Positions 19,643 to 29,001 are shown, counted from the stretch's first letter. The stretch: DNA of 64,000 bases from Scleromatobacter humisilvae (GCF_023231945.1 NZ_JAJLJH010000001.1:620001-684000), one strand, 5' to 3'. Translations and numbers: made by a program. The notes: generated by a model from the sequence alone, not told the origin.

Positions 19643-22600
19643 GTGGACCTTCCTGGCCGGAGGCGTCGAGGCGTCCGAGCGAAGTGACGAACAGGGGTGC
19701 CCAGAAGTATATGCCCCGACGTGCACCGGGCTGGGCCAGGTGGTGCAGCAGCGCGGCCTGCAGGGCCAGGTCGGGCGCGATGCCGGCGGCGAGGCCCTCG
19801 TGAAGCCTCGCGACGATCGCCGGGGCCACGCGGTCGTCGACGGGCCACAGCGCGCCGACGACCGTGTCGACGCCGGCCTGGAACAGCGCGGACTGCAGGC
19901 CGAAGAGATCGTCGCCGGGGAGCTCGGCCAGGCCGCGGCCACCGAGCGCACGCTGGCCGGAGTCGCAGGCGCTCAACACGACGACCTCGGCGGCCAGCCG
20001 CCATTGCGAGATCGACAGCGCGTCGATCGTGCCGTCCTGCAGGACCAGGCTCGCGGCGAGGGGATCGTCGACGACGCCCTGCTCGAACACGCTGCTCGCG
20101 TGCGTGGCCAGGTGCAGGCAGCGATGGCCGGAGCCCCGCTCGAGCCGCGCGCGCACGGCCGCCACGGTGGCCTGCGGGCCGACCAGCAGCTCGGGCTCCG
20201 CGTCCCGCGATGCCCAGGCCTCGGCGACGGCGCGCGCCTCGCCCTCGGCGGCGGCCAGCGCGGCCCAGTCCTGGCCCGGCACGGCGAAGTGGTCGATGCC
20301 CAGCGCGAGCAGGCGCGGGTGTCCGGGCTGGCGTGTCGATGCGCGCGCAGGCAGCAGCAGGCTGGACAGGTTGGGCACGTATCGGATCGCCGCCTGCTCG
20401 ATCAGGAAGCGGCCGTCGACGACCGCGGCGTGGAAAGGCAGCAGGTGCAGCGCGCGGTGCGGCGACAGGATCAGGCGCCGCGCGGAAGCGACGAAGGCGC
20501 GCGTGTCCCGCGGCAGCAACGCGCTCGCCAGGCGCGTGACCATGCCATCGAAGGCCCGCACGGTGACGCCGCCTTCGCGCACGAGCGCGACGTGGTCGGC
20601 CAGCAGCGCCACGTCCTCGCGCGCCAGAAGCACGCGCTCGGCGTGCACGCGTCCTGCATCGAGCGCCAGCACGATGAGCACCGACGACGCGACCCACACC
20701 CACGCGACGATCGCCTCGTCGGGCGCGAGCGCGGCCTGCAGCGACGCGACGTCGGGCGCCGCGCCGCTGCTCGCCGCGGCGCCGCGTTCGACCGCCAGCA
20801 GACCCAGCAGCAGGCGCCGCTGCTCGGCGGCCCCGGTGTGCGCCTCGCTACCGGCCGGCGCGCTGGCCAGCTGCGCGTTGGCGGCCTCCAGTCGCTTGAG
20901 CAGGTCGGGGTTCGCTCCCGCGTCCGGCGTGGCCATGCGGCCCAACAGCGCCGCGCGCGACTTCATCAGCTCCATGTTGGCCAGCAGCCGATCCCAGCGC
21001 TTCAGGCGGAAGCTCGCGAGCACGGCCATCTCGTAGAACAAGGTGCGGCTCGCGAGGAAGGCGCCCTGCTGGTACGGATCGGCCACCTGCCAGCGCCGCG
21101 CCTCGACCAGCGCGACGCAGTCCTCGGCCAGCGCGAGCAGCCCCTCGTTGTCGACCTGCATCACCAGCGACTGCAGCCGCACGCCGCGCAGCTCCAGCAG
21201 CAGCTCGAACTGCGGATGGCCGGCGAGGTCGTGCGGCGTCGCCGACAGTCCGTCCAGCACCAGCGTCTCGCCGAGTTGCGCGCTGGCCGACGCGCCGGCC
21301 GCATCGCCGGCACGCAGCCGCACGTAGGCCTCGGTCTGGCAGGCCAGGCCGATGGTGGGCGCGAGCCGCGTGGCGCGGGCGTCGGCGAGGCATGCCGCCG
21401 CGCGCGTGACGAGCGCCTGCAAGGCCGGCAGGTCGCGGCTCGCATCGGCGGCGTTGGCCTCCAGCTTGATCGCCTCGAGACGCGACGCGAGGCCGCGCAG
21501 GCGCGCCATCAGGTCGTCCTGCGGCGGCGAGGCCGCGTCCGCCTGCGGCCTCTGCGGCATGTAGCGCGCGAGACCGTCCTCCACGGCGTCGCGCGCGATC
21601 GCGGGCTGCGCGGCGATGTCCAGCAGCACGTCCTGCAGCAGGGCCAGCGCCACCTCGATCTCGCCGGCCTGCTTCGCATCGACGCCGACCCAGCGCGCGT
21701 AGCGAGCCCCGAACAGGTCCTGGTAGAGATTGCCGATCTCCAGCATGAGCGCCAGCGGACCGGCCGCCGGCGCGACGCGGCACGCGCGCGCGATCCAGCC
21801 GTCGCACAGCGCGGCACGCGGCGTCCCTTGCGGACTCGCGAAGCCCGCGAGCACGAGGTTGGCGATCGCCTTGTCGGCCCACTCGCAGCCGTCGAAGCGA
21901 TCGTTGGCGACACGGGCCAGCGCGGACAGCCGGGCCTGCGCGCGGGCGCGCGTGAGCGGGTCGGTGTCGCGCTCGACCAGGTCGCGCAGGTCCTCGCGCG
22001 AGGCGGAGGCCAGGTCGCCGTCGACCGCGTGGCCCAGCTGGCGCGCCTTGGCCGCGGACTCGAGGGCGTCGTTCGGCCGGTCGCCCTGGCCGTAGAGGAG
22101 GGCCGCCTCGGCGTACAGGTCGGCCGCGCGTGCGTTGCGCCCGAGGATGGTCCAGCCGCGGGCCTGCGCATAGGCCGCGTGTGCCGCGAAGAACGACAGG
22201 TCGACGTGCAGCGAGGACGCCGGCACGGCCGTCGCGATCTCGCGCCGATAGCCGGCCAGCACGGCCTCCAGCGCCTCCATGCGCTCGGCCGTCGCCGCGC
22301 CGGGCACCGCGTACTGCTGCGCGTCGTTCTGGCGATCGATCAGCACCTGGAGCCGGGCGCGGCCGGCCTTTTCCTCGTCGGACGGCGTCGCCATCCCGGC
22401 GACCGCGGGATTGTCCTGGCGTTGCGTGAGCCAGAGGCCGAACGCGATGCTGGCGCGTTCCCACAGCCGGCGCTCGTCCGCCGGCAGCGTGCCGGCCTGG
22501 TAGCCCTGCGTGAGCGCGTCGAAGCGCGGCTGGCCGGCCGGACCGTCGACGAGCCCCAGCTCGCGCCGCAAGGGCCGCAGCACCACGAACAGCAAGGCGT

Positions 22601-22799
22601 TGACCTCGCGCGCCCGCTCCAGCGTCGGCGACGCCGCCACGCACGCCGCGAGCGCGGCCTCCCACGGCTGGACGAGCCAGCTCTCGATCTCGCGGATCAG
22701 CGCGAGGCGCTTCGCGTTGGCATCGCGCTCGAGGATGGCCGCGCGCAGCGGCGCCCAATCCGGGACGCCCGAAGCGGCCGGATCGGCTGCGGCGGTCAC
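19635..22799 (-). CDS. CHAT-domain caspase-like protease with helical repeats
   Basis: A GTG start at 22797-22799 gives 1054 residues. The first 650 or so are Ala/Leu-rich helices, likely degenerate TPR-like repeats. The C-terminal 350 form a CHAT domain: LILSPHRALHLLPFHAAVVD, CLHLATHAS with the catalytic histidine H900, and VVLSACDSGQRALGGRGLAELPGD-like region with the nucleophile C945, then FGLQSALFQAGVDTVVGALWPV. CHAT peptidases cleave target proteins when activated. No signal peptide or membrane segment is visible. It is flanked by two small overlapping genes; a defence or cell-fate role is inferred. Confidence 0.9.
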   Translation of the reverse strand: MTAAADPAASGVPDWAPLRAAILERDANAKRLALIREIESWLVQPWEAALAACVAASPTLERAREVNALLFVVLRPLRRELGLVDGPAGQPRFDALTQGYQAGTLPADERRLWERASIAFGLWLTQRQDNPAVAGMATPSDEEKAGRARLQVLIDRQNDAQQYAVPGAATAERMEALEAVLAGYRREIATAVPASSLHVDLSFFAAHAAYAQARGWTILGRNARAADLYAEAALLYGQGDRPNDALESAAKARQLGHAVDGDLASASREDLRDLVERDTDPLTRARAQARLSALARVANDRFDGCEWADKAIANLVLAGFASPQGTPRAALCDGWIARACRVAPAAGPLALMLEIGNLYQDLFGARYARWVGVDAKQAGEIEVALALLQDVLLDIAAQPAIARDAVEDGLARYMPQRPQADAASPPQDDLMARLRGLASRLEAIKLEANAADASRDLPALQALVTRAAACLADARATRLAPTIGLACQTEAYVRLRAGDAAGASASAQLGETLVLDGLSATPHDLAGHPQFELLLELRGVRLQSLVMQVDNEGLLALAEDCVALVEARRWQVADPYQQGAFLASRTLFYEMAVLASFRLKRWDRLLANMELMKSRAALLGRMATPDAGANPDLLKRLEAANAQLASAPAGSEAHTGAAEQRRLLLGLLAVERGAAASSGAAPDVASLQAALAPDEAIVAWVWVASSVLIVLALDAGRVHAERVLLAREDVALLADHVALVREGGVTVRAFDGMVTRLASALLPRDTRAFVASARRLILSPHRALHLLPFHAAVVDGRFLIEQAAIRYVPNLSSLLLPARASTRQPGHPRLLALGIDHFAVPGQDWAALAAAEGEARAVAEAWASRDAEPELLVGPQATVAAVRARLERGSGHRCLHLATHASSVFEQGVVDDPLAASLVLQDGTIDALSISQWRLAAEVVVLSACDSGQRALGGRGLAELPGDDLFGLQSALFQAGVDTVVGALWPVDDRVAPAIVARLHEGLAAGIAPDLALQAALLHHLAQPGARRGIYFWAPLFVTSLGRLDASGQEGPRA

Positions 22800-23029
22800 C
22801 GCCCCGCCAGCCCGCGCCAGGCCCGGTTGGTTGCCAGCATGCGCTCATCCCACAGCTCGGCCGCCTCGGCCGGCGACAGCAGGTGCATCGCCGCGAACGC
22901 CTGCGGCGCCATGTGACGCGCCGTGAACACGGGCAGGTCCGGGCGCATTTCGAGCAGGCGCGACGTGAAGCCGCGCATCCACGCGCCGTCGGGCGCAGGT
23001 GCCTCGGGAATCCAGCGATGGGCGGTCAT
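22796..23029 (-). CDS. Small protein at the head of the CHAT operon
   Basis: The ATG at 23027-23029 gives a 77-residue soluble protein (MTAHRWIPEAPAPDGAWMRG ... AAMHLLSPAEAAELWDERML). It is not recognised. Its stop overlaps the CHAT start by four bases (GTGA), so it belongs to the operon and may regulate or target the protease. It is predicted to be mostly helical with several Trp/Met residues, without cysteines or a membrane segment. Confidence 0.7.
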   Translation of the reverse strand: MTAHRWIPEAPAPDGAWMRGFTSRLLEMRPDLPVFTARHMAPQAFAAMHLLSPAEAAELWDERMLATNRAWRGLAGR

Positions 23030-23134
23030 TTCACGAACCCTCCACGTCTCGGCAACGACGCGAGCATAGCGCCCTGCCGCTCGCTTCGCACGAGAATTGC
23101 CACCTGACGAATCGCTTTTCCAGCAGGAGGCCTC

Positions 23135-23953
23135 TTGGACTGGTCCAACTTCACGCACACGCTCGCCGCCTACAACGTCGACCTCTTCAGCATCGGCAAG
23201 TCGGAGATCACCGTCTTCACGCTGGTCAAGCTGACGATCTCGGCGCTCGTGCTGTGGCTCGTGGCCGGCCGCTTCAGCCGCTGGACGCTCAACCGGCTGC
23301 TGGGCCGCACGCACATGCAGGAGGGCCAGCGGCTGGCCATCGCCGGGCTCGTGCACTACGCGGTGCTGATCTTCGGCGCCGTCGTCATCCTGCAGAACGC
23401 GGGCATCGAGCTGACGGCCTTCGCCATCGTCGGCAGCGCGCTCGGCGTGGGCGTCGGCTTCGGGCTGCAGAACATCATCAGCAACTTCATCAGCGGGCTG
23501 ATCGTGCTGCTGGAGCGGCCGATCGAGATCGGCGACCGCATCGAGGTCGCGGGCGTCGAGGGCGTGGTCAAGGAAGTGGGCGCGCGCCGCACGACGGTGG
23601 TCACGCCCGACCAGGTCGCGATCCTCGTCCCGAACCAGAGCTTCATCACCAGCAACGTCACCAATTACAGCTACCTGCGCCAGACCGTGCGGCTGCGCGT
23701 GCCGGTGCCCATCGCGGGGGGCCAGGACGTGCGGCGCGTCGAGACGCTGCTGCTCGAGGCCGCGCAGCAGGCCGGCCTGCTCGCGGACCCGAAGCCCGAG
23801 GTCGCGATCACGAGCGTGGCGGCGTCGGCCATCGTGCTCGAGCTGTGGGCCTGGTACGACGGCAAGCAGTTCGCGCGCTCCGCGATCCTCAGCCGGGCCT
23901 ACTACGCGATCGTCGACACGCTGGCGCGCAACGAGATCAAGCTCGCGAGCTGA
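23135..23953 (+). CDS. Small-conductance mechanosensitive channel (MscS family)
   Basis: The best start is a TTG at 23135 preceded by AGGAGG four bases away; there is no nearby ATG that keeps the N-terminal helix. The 272-residue protein has three membrane segments, the pore-lining helix AIVGSALGVGVGFGLQNIIS and the MscS beta domain (NFISGLIVLLERPIEIGDRI, VVTPDQVAILVPNQSFITSN). It opens under membrane tension to release solutes. It is divergent from the CHAT operon with 105 bp between. Confidence 0.93.
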   Translation: MDWSNFTHTLAAYNVDLFSIGKSEITVFTLVKLTISALVLWLVAGRFSRWTLNRLLGRTHMQEGQRLAIAGLVHYAVLIFGAVVILQNAGIELTAFAIVGSALGVGVGFGLQNIISNFISGLIVLLERPIEIGDRIEVAGVEGVVKEVGARRTTVVTPDQVAILVPNQSFITSNVTNYSYLRQTVRLRVPVPIAGGQDVRRVETLLLEAAQQAGLLADPKPEVAITSVAASAIVLELWAWYDGKQFARSAILSRAYYAIVDTLARNEIKLAS

Positions 23954-24078
23954 CGTCGCCGCGGGCGCGAAATGCCGTCAAGGACAACCGCTCATCCGCC
24001 GACCGCGAGGCGGCTGCGTTCGCGACACTGAAGGTACGGCGCACTCCCCTCCCCGTGCGCACGCCATTCGGACCGCGC

Positions 24079-24330
24079 ATGGGCGAACGTCACTTCTTCC
24101 TGCTGGGATACATCGGCTCCGCGGCCCTCGTCGCGTTCTTGGCCGCCTGCCTCGCCGCGCCGCGCGTCTCGACCTTCGCGTGCGACGTGCCGGGCGGCGA
24201 AGGCCCGCGGCAGTGCCAGCTCGTCGAGACCTGGACCGCTGCGCCCGCCGGCGCGGGCGACGCGACGGCCGACAAGGTGTCGGTGCAGGAAGCGATCGAT
24301 CAATCCGTCGCGCTGGCGGTCTCGAACTAG
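24079..24330 (+). CDS. Small hypothetical protein with one membrane helix
   Basis: An 83-residue frame from ATG 24079: MGERHFFLLGYIGSAALVAF then ACLAAPRVSTFACDVPGGEG and a polar tail QEAIDQSVALAVSN. It has a single hydrophobic N-terminal segment, so it is membrane-anchored or exported. It overlaps the convergent pabBC gene by four bases. There is no strong Shine-Dalgarno and no recognised family, so it may not be a real gene; the codon bias is compatible. Confidence 0.4.
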   Translation: MGERHFFLLGYIGSAALVAFLAACLAAPRVSTFACDVPGGEGPRQCQLVETWTAAPAGAGDATADKVSVQEAIDQSVALAVSN

Positions 24331-26096
24331 GGCGCGAGCGTCGCGCCGAGCCAGCCGCGCAGGCTGTTGAAGAACGCGACGCCGTCGGCGCGCGCGAGAT
24401 CGTCGCGCGTCAGCACCGCCTCTTCAATGACGCCCTCGCGCAGCAGCCGCGCCCGCGCGATGCCCGGCAGCAGGCCCGACTTCGACGACGGCGTCAGCCA
24501 GCGGCCCGCGATGCGCAGCGCCACGTTGCCGCGCGTGAACTCCGTCAGCTCGCCGCGTTCGTTCCACAGCAGCGTGTCGAAAACGTCTTCGCCGGCCGGC
24601 GCGAACGCGTCGTAGTGCGCGCGCTGCGTGGTCTTGAAGCGCACGAATTCGCCGTCGCTGCCGGCGAACGGGCGCTCGGCCAGCCGCACGCGCACCGGCG
24701 CCTGCGTGGGCGCGAGCGCGAACGCCTGCGCGCGCGCGACGCCCGCGCGGTCCGCGAGCAGGCGCACGCGCCAGCGGCCGCTCGCGTGCGCGGCGCGCAG
24801 TTCGGCCAGCGCGCCGCGTGCCGACGCCAGCGGCGGGGCGAACGCGAAGTGCGCCGCGGCCTCGGCCATGCGCGCGAGGTGGGCCTCGACGTCGACGAAC
24901 TCGCCGTCCTCCAGGCGCAGCGTCTCCAGCAGCTCGAAGGCCTGGCTCGCACGGTCGACGAAGGCGCGCTTGTGGCGCCATTCGTCCCACTCGCCGGCGG
25001 CGGTGGCGTCGGCCGTGATGCCGCTGCCGATGCCGCAGCGCACCGCGTCCCCGCGCAGCGCGAGGGTGCGGATCGGCACGTTGAAGGTCGCCGCGCCGCC
25101 GGGCTGCACGACGCCGACCGCGCCGCAGTAGATGCCGCGCGGCTCGGGCTCGAGCTCGCGGATGAGACGCATCGCCTGCACCTTGGGCGCGCCGGTGATC
25201 GAGCCGCACGGGAACAGCGCGCCGAAGACGTCGGCCAGCGTGGTGCCGGGCCGTGTCGTGGCGACGACATCGGAGCTCATCTGCCACACCGTCGGCCACG
25301 CCTCGGTGTGGAACAGCCGCGGCACGCGCACGGAATGCGGCTCGGCGATGCGCGAGAGGTCGTTGCGCAGCAGGTCGACGATCATCAGGTTCTCGGCGCG
25401 CTCCTTGGCGGCGCTGCGCAGGTGGGCGGACTGCGCGGCGTCCTCCTCCGGCGTGGCGCCGCGCGGCGCGGTGCCTTTCATCGGCCGGGCCAGCATGCGA
25501 TCGCCGCGCCAGTCGAAGAACAGCTCCGGCGAGACCGAGAGGATACGGTCATCGGTATCGTTGCCGAAGTCGAGGTACGCGGCGTAGGCGTTGGGCTGCG
25601 CGCGGCGCAGCGCGGCGAACAGCGCGAGCGGATCGCCGTGCAGCGTGCCGGTCAGCGGCGCGGTGGCGTTGACCTGGTAGACCTCGCCGTCGGCGATCGC
25701 GCGCAGGATCTCGGCGATCGCCGTGTCGAAGGCGTCGCGCCGCGGGCCGCCCGTCCAGCGCACGGTGGCGGTTCCGGCATCGTCGAACGCGGCGTCGTCG
25801 GACAGCGGCGCGTCGTAGACGGCGAACGCCGCCAGCGGGCGCGCGGGATCCGACGGCGCATGCGTCTCGAAGGCCTCATCGAACGCGCCCGCCGCCTCGT
25901 AGCAGAGATAGCCGACGCACCACGCCCCCGCGCGCGCCAGCGCGTCCACGCGCGCGAGCAACGGCGCGACCGCGTCGAGGCTCGTGGCGCGCAGCAGCTC
26001 GCGCGGCGCCCCGAACGCGAGGCGCAGCGGCGCGACGCCGTCGTCGGGCGAGCGGAAATCGATCAGGGCGGTGGGACGGGGTCCGGCTGCGGACAT
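24327..26096 (-). CDS. pabBC: Aminodeoxychorismate synthase PabB fused to lyase PabC
   Basis: The ATG at 26094-26096 starts a 589-residue fusion. Residues 1-390 are the chorismate-binding PabB domain (ARPMKGTAPRGATPEEDAAQ, AENLMIVDLLRNDLSRI, LFPCGSITGAPKVQAM, YCGAVGV). Residues about 400-589 are a PLP-dependent PabC-like domain (LLETLRLEDGEF, FDTLLWNERGELTEFTRGNV, GLLPGIARARLL). Together with a glutamine amidotransferase (PabA) encoded elsewhere it would convert chorismate to p-aminobenzoate for folate. It is adjacent to but not part of the flagellar run, with 38 bp before fliR on the same strand. Confidence 0.95.
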   Translation of the reverse strand: MSAAGPRPTALIDFRSPDDGVAPLRLAFGAPRELLRATSLDAVAPLLARVDALARAGAWCVGYLCYEAAGAFDEAFETHAPSDPARPLAAFAVYDAPLSDDAAFDDAGTATVRWTGGPRRDAFDTAIAEILRAIADGEVYQVNATAPLTGTLHGDPLALFAALRRAQPNAYAAYLDFGNDTDDRILSVSPELFFDWRGDRMLARPMKGTAPRGATPEEDAAQSAHLRSAAKERAENLMIVDLLRNDLSRIAEPHSVRVPRLFHTEAWPTVWQMSSDVVATTRPGTTLADVFGALFPCGSITGAPKVQAMRLIRELEPEPRGIYCGAVGVVQPGGAATFNVPIRTLALRGDAVRCGIGSGITADATAAGEWDEWRHKRAFVDRASQAFELLETLRLEDGEFVDVEAHLARMAEAAAHFAFAPPLASARGALAELRAAHASGRWRVRLLADRAGVARAQAFALAPTQAPVRVRLAERPFAGSDGEFVRFKTTQRAHYDAFAPAGEDVFDTLLWNERGELTEFTRGNVALRIAGRWLTPSSKSGLLPGIARARLLREGVIEEAVLTRDDLARADGVAFFNSLRGWLGATLAP

Positions 26097-26134
26097 GCGC
26101 GCAAAGCTCGTGGCGGAGCGCGCGAGTTTAGTTC

Positions 26135-26902
26135 CTAGCGGAACATCGTCAGCATCTGCTCCAGCGCGGCCGTGAACGGCCCCTGCAGCAGCGGCAGCGT
26201 GAACATCACGCCGACCAGGCCGACGCCCAGCGTGATCGGGAAGCCGACCGAGAAGATGCTGATCTGCGGCGCGACGCGCGCGATGACGCCCAGCATCATG
26301 TTGACGAACAGCAGCATCGCGATCAGCGGCAGCGCGATCCACAGGCCGAGGCGGAAGATCTCCGCGCCCCAGGTCTCGGGCCGCACGGCGTGCAGGAACG
26401 CGAACGGCTCGGGCGAGACCGGGAAGGCCACCAGGCTCTGCACGACGGCCTCGATCACCAGCAGGTGGCCGTTCATCGCGATGAACAGGAAGGCCACCAT
26501 CGTCGAGAACAGGCTGCTCGTGGCGGTGGCCTGCTGCGCGGTGGCGGGGTCGAAGAAGCCCGCGAAGTTCAGGCCCATCTGCAGGCCGATGATCTCGCCG
26601 GCGAACTCGATGGCCGTGAAGATGATGCGCACCGCGAAGCCCAGCGACAGGCCGATCAGCACCTGCTGCACGATCAGCAGGATCGCGGCGGGCGAGTCGA
26701 GCGGCACGTTGGCGGCCGCGGACGGCGGCACGGTGCCCGAGACGCCGAGGGCGATGAAGAACGCCAGCGCGATGCGCACGCGGATCGGCACGTTGCGCTG
26801 GCCCAGCACCGGCATCGACGAGAACAGCGCCAGCACGCGGATGAACGGCCACAGCACCGGCGTGAGCCAGGCCATGATCTGGGCTTCGCTGAGCGAGATC
26901 AT
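26135..26902 (-). CDS. fliR: Flagellar export gate protein FliR
   Basis: A 255-residue protein with about six membrane helices matching FliR: WLTPVLWPFIRVLALFSSMP at the start, VRIIFTAIEFAGEIIGLQMG and FFDPATAQQATATSSLFSTM in the middle, ending LQGPFTAALEQMLTMF. With FliP and FliQ it forms the helical core of the export gate in the basal-body membrane. It is the last gene of the fli run, 22 bp downstream of fliQ. Confidence 0.97.
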   Translation of the reverse strand: MISLSEAQIMAWLTPVLWPFIRVLALFSSMPVLGQRNVPIRVRIALAFFIALGVSGTVPPSAAANVPLDSPAAILLIVQQVLIGLSLGFAVRIIFTAIEFAGEIIGLQMGLNFAGFFDPATAQQATATSSLFSTMVAFLFIAMNGHLLVIEAVVQSLVAFPVSPEPFAFLHAVRPETWGAEIFRLGLWIALPLIAMLLFVNMMLGVIARVAPQISIFSVGFPITLGVGLVGVMFTLPLLQGPFTAALEQMLTMFR

Positions 26903-26924
26903 CGTGCGCGATGCGCGAGAAGCA

Positions 26925-27194
26925 TCAGGACGCCGCCGACGGCAGCGACAGCAGCACGCTGCGCAGGTATTCGACCAGCGAGGTCAGCATCCATGGCCCC
27001 GCGACGCCCATCACCGCGACGGCGGCGAGCAGCTTGGGCACGAAGGTCAGCGTGGCCTCGTTGATCTGCGTGGCGGCCTGGAAGATGCTCACGAGGATGC
27101 CGACGACGAGCACCACCAGCAGCACCGGCGCGGCGACGGTGAGCAGCGTGTAGAGGGCTTGCTGACCGACGGTGAAGACTTGTGCGGCGTCCAT
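26925..27194 (-). CDS. fliQ: Flagellar export gate protein FliQ
   Basis: The ATG at 27192-27194 gives the family-standard 89 residues (MDAAQVFTVGQQALYTLLTV...). Two membrane helices flank the conserved ILVSIFQAATQINEATLTFV-type loop. An upstream in-frame start would add a sequence without family similarity. FliQ surrounds the FliP ring in the export gate. It lies 96 bases after fliP. Confidence 0.97.
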   Translation of the reverse strand: MDAAQVFTVGQQALYTLLTVAAPVLLVVLVVGILVSIFQAATQINEATLTFVPKLLAAVAVMGVAGPWMLTSLVEYLRSVLLSLPSAAS

Positions 27195-27290
27195 GGCGGA
27201 GTCGTTTCCTGGCGAATTGGGATGATGGGATGTTGCCGGCATGGCGCCGGCGCAAGCGTCGGATAAGGGCGGCGAACCGCCCTCACCTGC

Positions 27291-28058
27291 TCAGGTCGCG
27301 AAGCTGGCGGCGAGGGAGCCGAGCAGCAGGTTCCAGCCGTCGGCCAGCACGAACAGCATCAGCTTGAACGGCAGCGCCACGAGCACCGGCGACAGCATCA
27401 TCATGCCCAGCGACATCAGCACGCTCGCGACGATCATGTCGATGATCAGGAACGGGATGAAGATCAGGAAGCCGATCTGGAACGCCGTCTTCAGCTCGCT
27501 GGCGACGAAGGCCGGCACCAGTACCTTGAACGGCACCGCGTCGCCCTTGACGTCGGCGGGCAGCTTCGCGAGCTTGGAGAACAGCTGCACGTCGGACTGC
27601 CGCGTCTGCTTGAGCATGAACGCGCGCATCGGCACCTGGCCCTTGTCGAGCGCGTCGGTGAAGCTGATCTGGTTGGCCTGGTAGGGCTGCCACGCGTCGG
27701 TGTAGACCTTGTCGATCGTCGGCGACATCACGAAGAACGTGAGGAACAGCGACAGTCCGGTGATGACCTGGTTGGGCGGCGCGGCCTGCGTGCCGATCGC
27801 CTGGCGGAACAGCGACAGCACGATCACGATGCGCGTGAAGCCCGTCATCATCAGCAGGATCGCCGGCAGGAACGACAGCGCCGTGAAGAACAGCAGCGTC
27901 TGGATGGGCACCGAGAAGTTGGCACCGCCGCCACCGCCCGCGCCCACCAGCAGCGGCAGGCTCGGCCCGGCGACGGCCGGCGTGGCCTGCGCGAACGCGG
28001 CGAACGCCGGCATCGCGAGCGAGGCGGCGACGGCCACTGCCTTGAGGAACTTATTCAT
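27291..28058 (-). CDS. fliP: Flagellar export gate protein FliP
   Basis: From the ATG at 28056-28058, 255 residues with an N-terminal signal peptide ([20 protein letters not shown]), as in other FliP. Conserved parts include [20 protein letters not shown]-like sequence, [38 protein letters not shown], and [20 protein letters not shown]. FliP forms the pentameric gate. A GTG nine bases upstream is also possible. The start overlaps the fliO stop by eight bases. Confidence 0.97.
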   Translation of the reverse strand: MNKFLKAVAVAASLAMPAFAAFAQATPAVAGPSLPLLVGAGGGGGANFSVPIQTLLFFTALSFLPAILLMMTGFTRIVIVLSLFRQAIGTQAAPPNQVITGLSLFLTFFVMSPTIDKVYTDAWQPYQANQISFTDALDKGQVPMRAFMLKQTRQSDVQLFSKLAKLPADVKGDAVPFKVLVPAFVASELKTAFQIGFLIFIPFLIIDMIVASVLMSLGMMMLSPVLVALPFKLMLFVLADGWNLLLGSLAASFAT

Positions 28059-28413
28059 CGCGGCCACCCTGCGCGCCGGTGGCGCCGCGCCAGCGCGCGA
28101 TCAGCTGGTTGACGGCGGCGTTGTGCGCGGGCGCCGACGGCACCGTGCCGACGTCGGGAGCCGGATAGCTCGCGAGCTGCGTCACGCGCTCGCCGGTCAC
28201 GCCCAGCACGAGCCAGTGGCGCTCGGCGCCGACGGCGATCTCGACGACGGTCACGCGCTGCGACGTGCCGAGGCTGAGTTGGGAGACGTGGCGCAGCACG
28301 CTGCCTGCGGGCGCCGCACCGCCGATGCCGGCGCGCTTCATCATCCACAGCGCGACGGGGATCATCGCGATCACGATCAGGAATGCCAGCAGGGGCATCA
28401 GGGAAGTAGTCAT
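28051..28413 (-). CDS. fliO: Flagellar assembly protein FliO
   Basis: The ATG at 28411-28413 ([20 protein letters not shown]) gives 120 residues: one membrane helix, then a cytoplasmic domain with [20 protein letters not shown] and [20 protein letters not shown], the usual FliO pattern. FliO is a scaffold that stabilises FliP during gate assembly. A 150-bp gap containing an 84-bp dispersed repeat separates it from fliN, unusual for this part of the operon. Confidence 0.92.
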   Translation of the reverse strand: MTTSLMPLLAFLIVIAMIPVALWMMKRAGIGGAAPAGSVLRHVSQLSLGTSQRVTVVEIAVGAERHWLVLGVTGERVTQLASYPAPDVGTVPSAPAHNAAVNQLIARWRGATGAQGGRDE

Positions 28414-28440
28414 CGGGGGTTTCTCTTTGTCAGGAATGAC

Positions 28441-28524
28441 GGCCCCCACGCTCCCGCTGGTCGCTGCCCCCCAAGGGGGAGCTCGGTTCGGCTCGGGTGG
28501 TGACCCTCGCTTCCCGAGGGCTTG
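28441..28524 (+). repeat. 84-bp dispersed repeat, copy 1 (between fliN and fliO)
   Basis: Begins GGCCCCCACGCTCCCGCTGG, contains a CCCCCCAAGGGGGAG palindromic core and ends CCTCGCTTCCCGAGGGCTTG. Copy 2 at 44448-44531 is the same element in the opposite orientation with about 5 differences in 84 bases by hand alignment. It lies between two genes that normally abut, so it is probably an inserted REP-like element. Similar GC-rich elements are widespread in Burkholderiales. Confidence 0.8.
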
Positions 28525-28563
28525 TCTCCGCCTGCGGCGGGACGGTTGTTTCGATCCAGCCGA

Positions 28564-29001
28564 TCAGGTCCGGCTCAAGCGGCGCATGCGCTCGCTGGGC
28601 GTCACGATGTCGGTCAGGCGGATGCCGAACTTGTCGTTGACGACCACCACCTCGCCCTGGGCGATCAGGAAGCCGTTGACCAGCACGTCCATCGGCTCGC
28701 CGGCCAGCGCGTCGAGCTCGACGACCGAGCCTTGCGCCAGCTGCAGGATGTGCTTGATCGGGATGCGCGTGCGGCCCAGCTCCACGGTCAGCTGCACCGG
28801 GATGTCGAGGATCATGTTGAGGTCGTTGCCGGCCCCGGTGATCCCTTCGGTCGATGCGAAGTTCGTGAAGTTCGCGGGCGCGACGGTCTCGGTCTGGATC
28901 GCACCGCTCATGCCGCCCGCGGGCTCCGGCTTGGACTCCGCCAGCGCGGCCGCCCACTCCGCGGCCATCGCGTCGTCGTCGCTCATCTCTTCAGCTGCCA
29001 T
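28564..29001 (-). CDS. fliN: Flagellar motor switch protein FliN
   Basis: A 145-residue protein with a variable acidic N-terminus (MAAEEMSDDDAMAAEWAAAL) and the C-terminal SpoA domain (MILDIPVQLTVELGRTRIPI, GSVVELDALAGEPMDVLVNG, KFGIRLTDIVTPSERMRRL). The upstream ATG is chosen because GGGAGAG lies about eight bases before it. FliN forms the lower C-ring and takes part in switching and export docking. It overlaps fliM by 11 bp. Confidence 0.97.
   Translation of the reverse strand: MAAEEMSDDDAMAAEWAAALAESKPEPAGGMSGAIQTETVAPANFTNFASTEGITGAGNDLNMILDIPVQLTVELGRTRIPIKHILQLAQGSVVELDALAGEPMDVLVNGFLIAQGEVVVVNDKFGIRLTDIVTPSERMRRLSRT

Noticed and set aside
19566-22916. 1116-codon plus-strand frame opposite the CHAT gene
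   Set aside because: Complement shadow; the minus frame has the CHAT catalytic motifs and the plus frame has none.
28430-28957. Minus-strand ORF ending in the 84-bp repeat
   Set aside because: Shadow of fliN; the shared peptide seen at 28441 and 44448 only reflects the DNA repeat being translated by chance.
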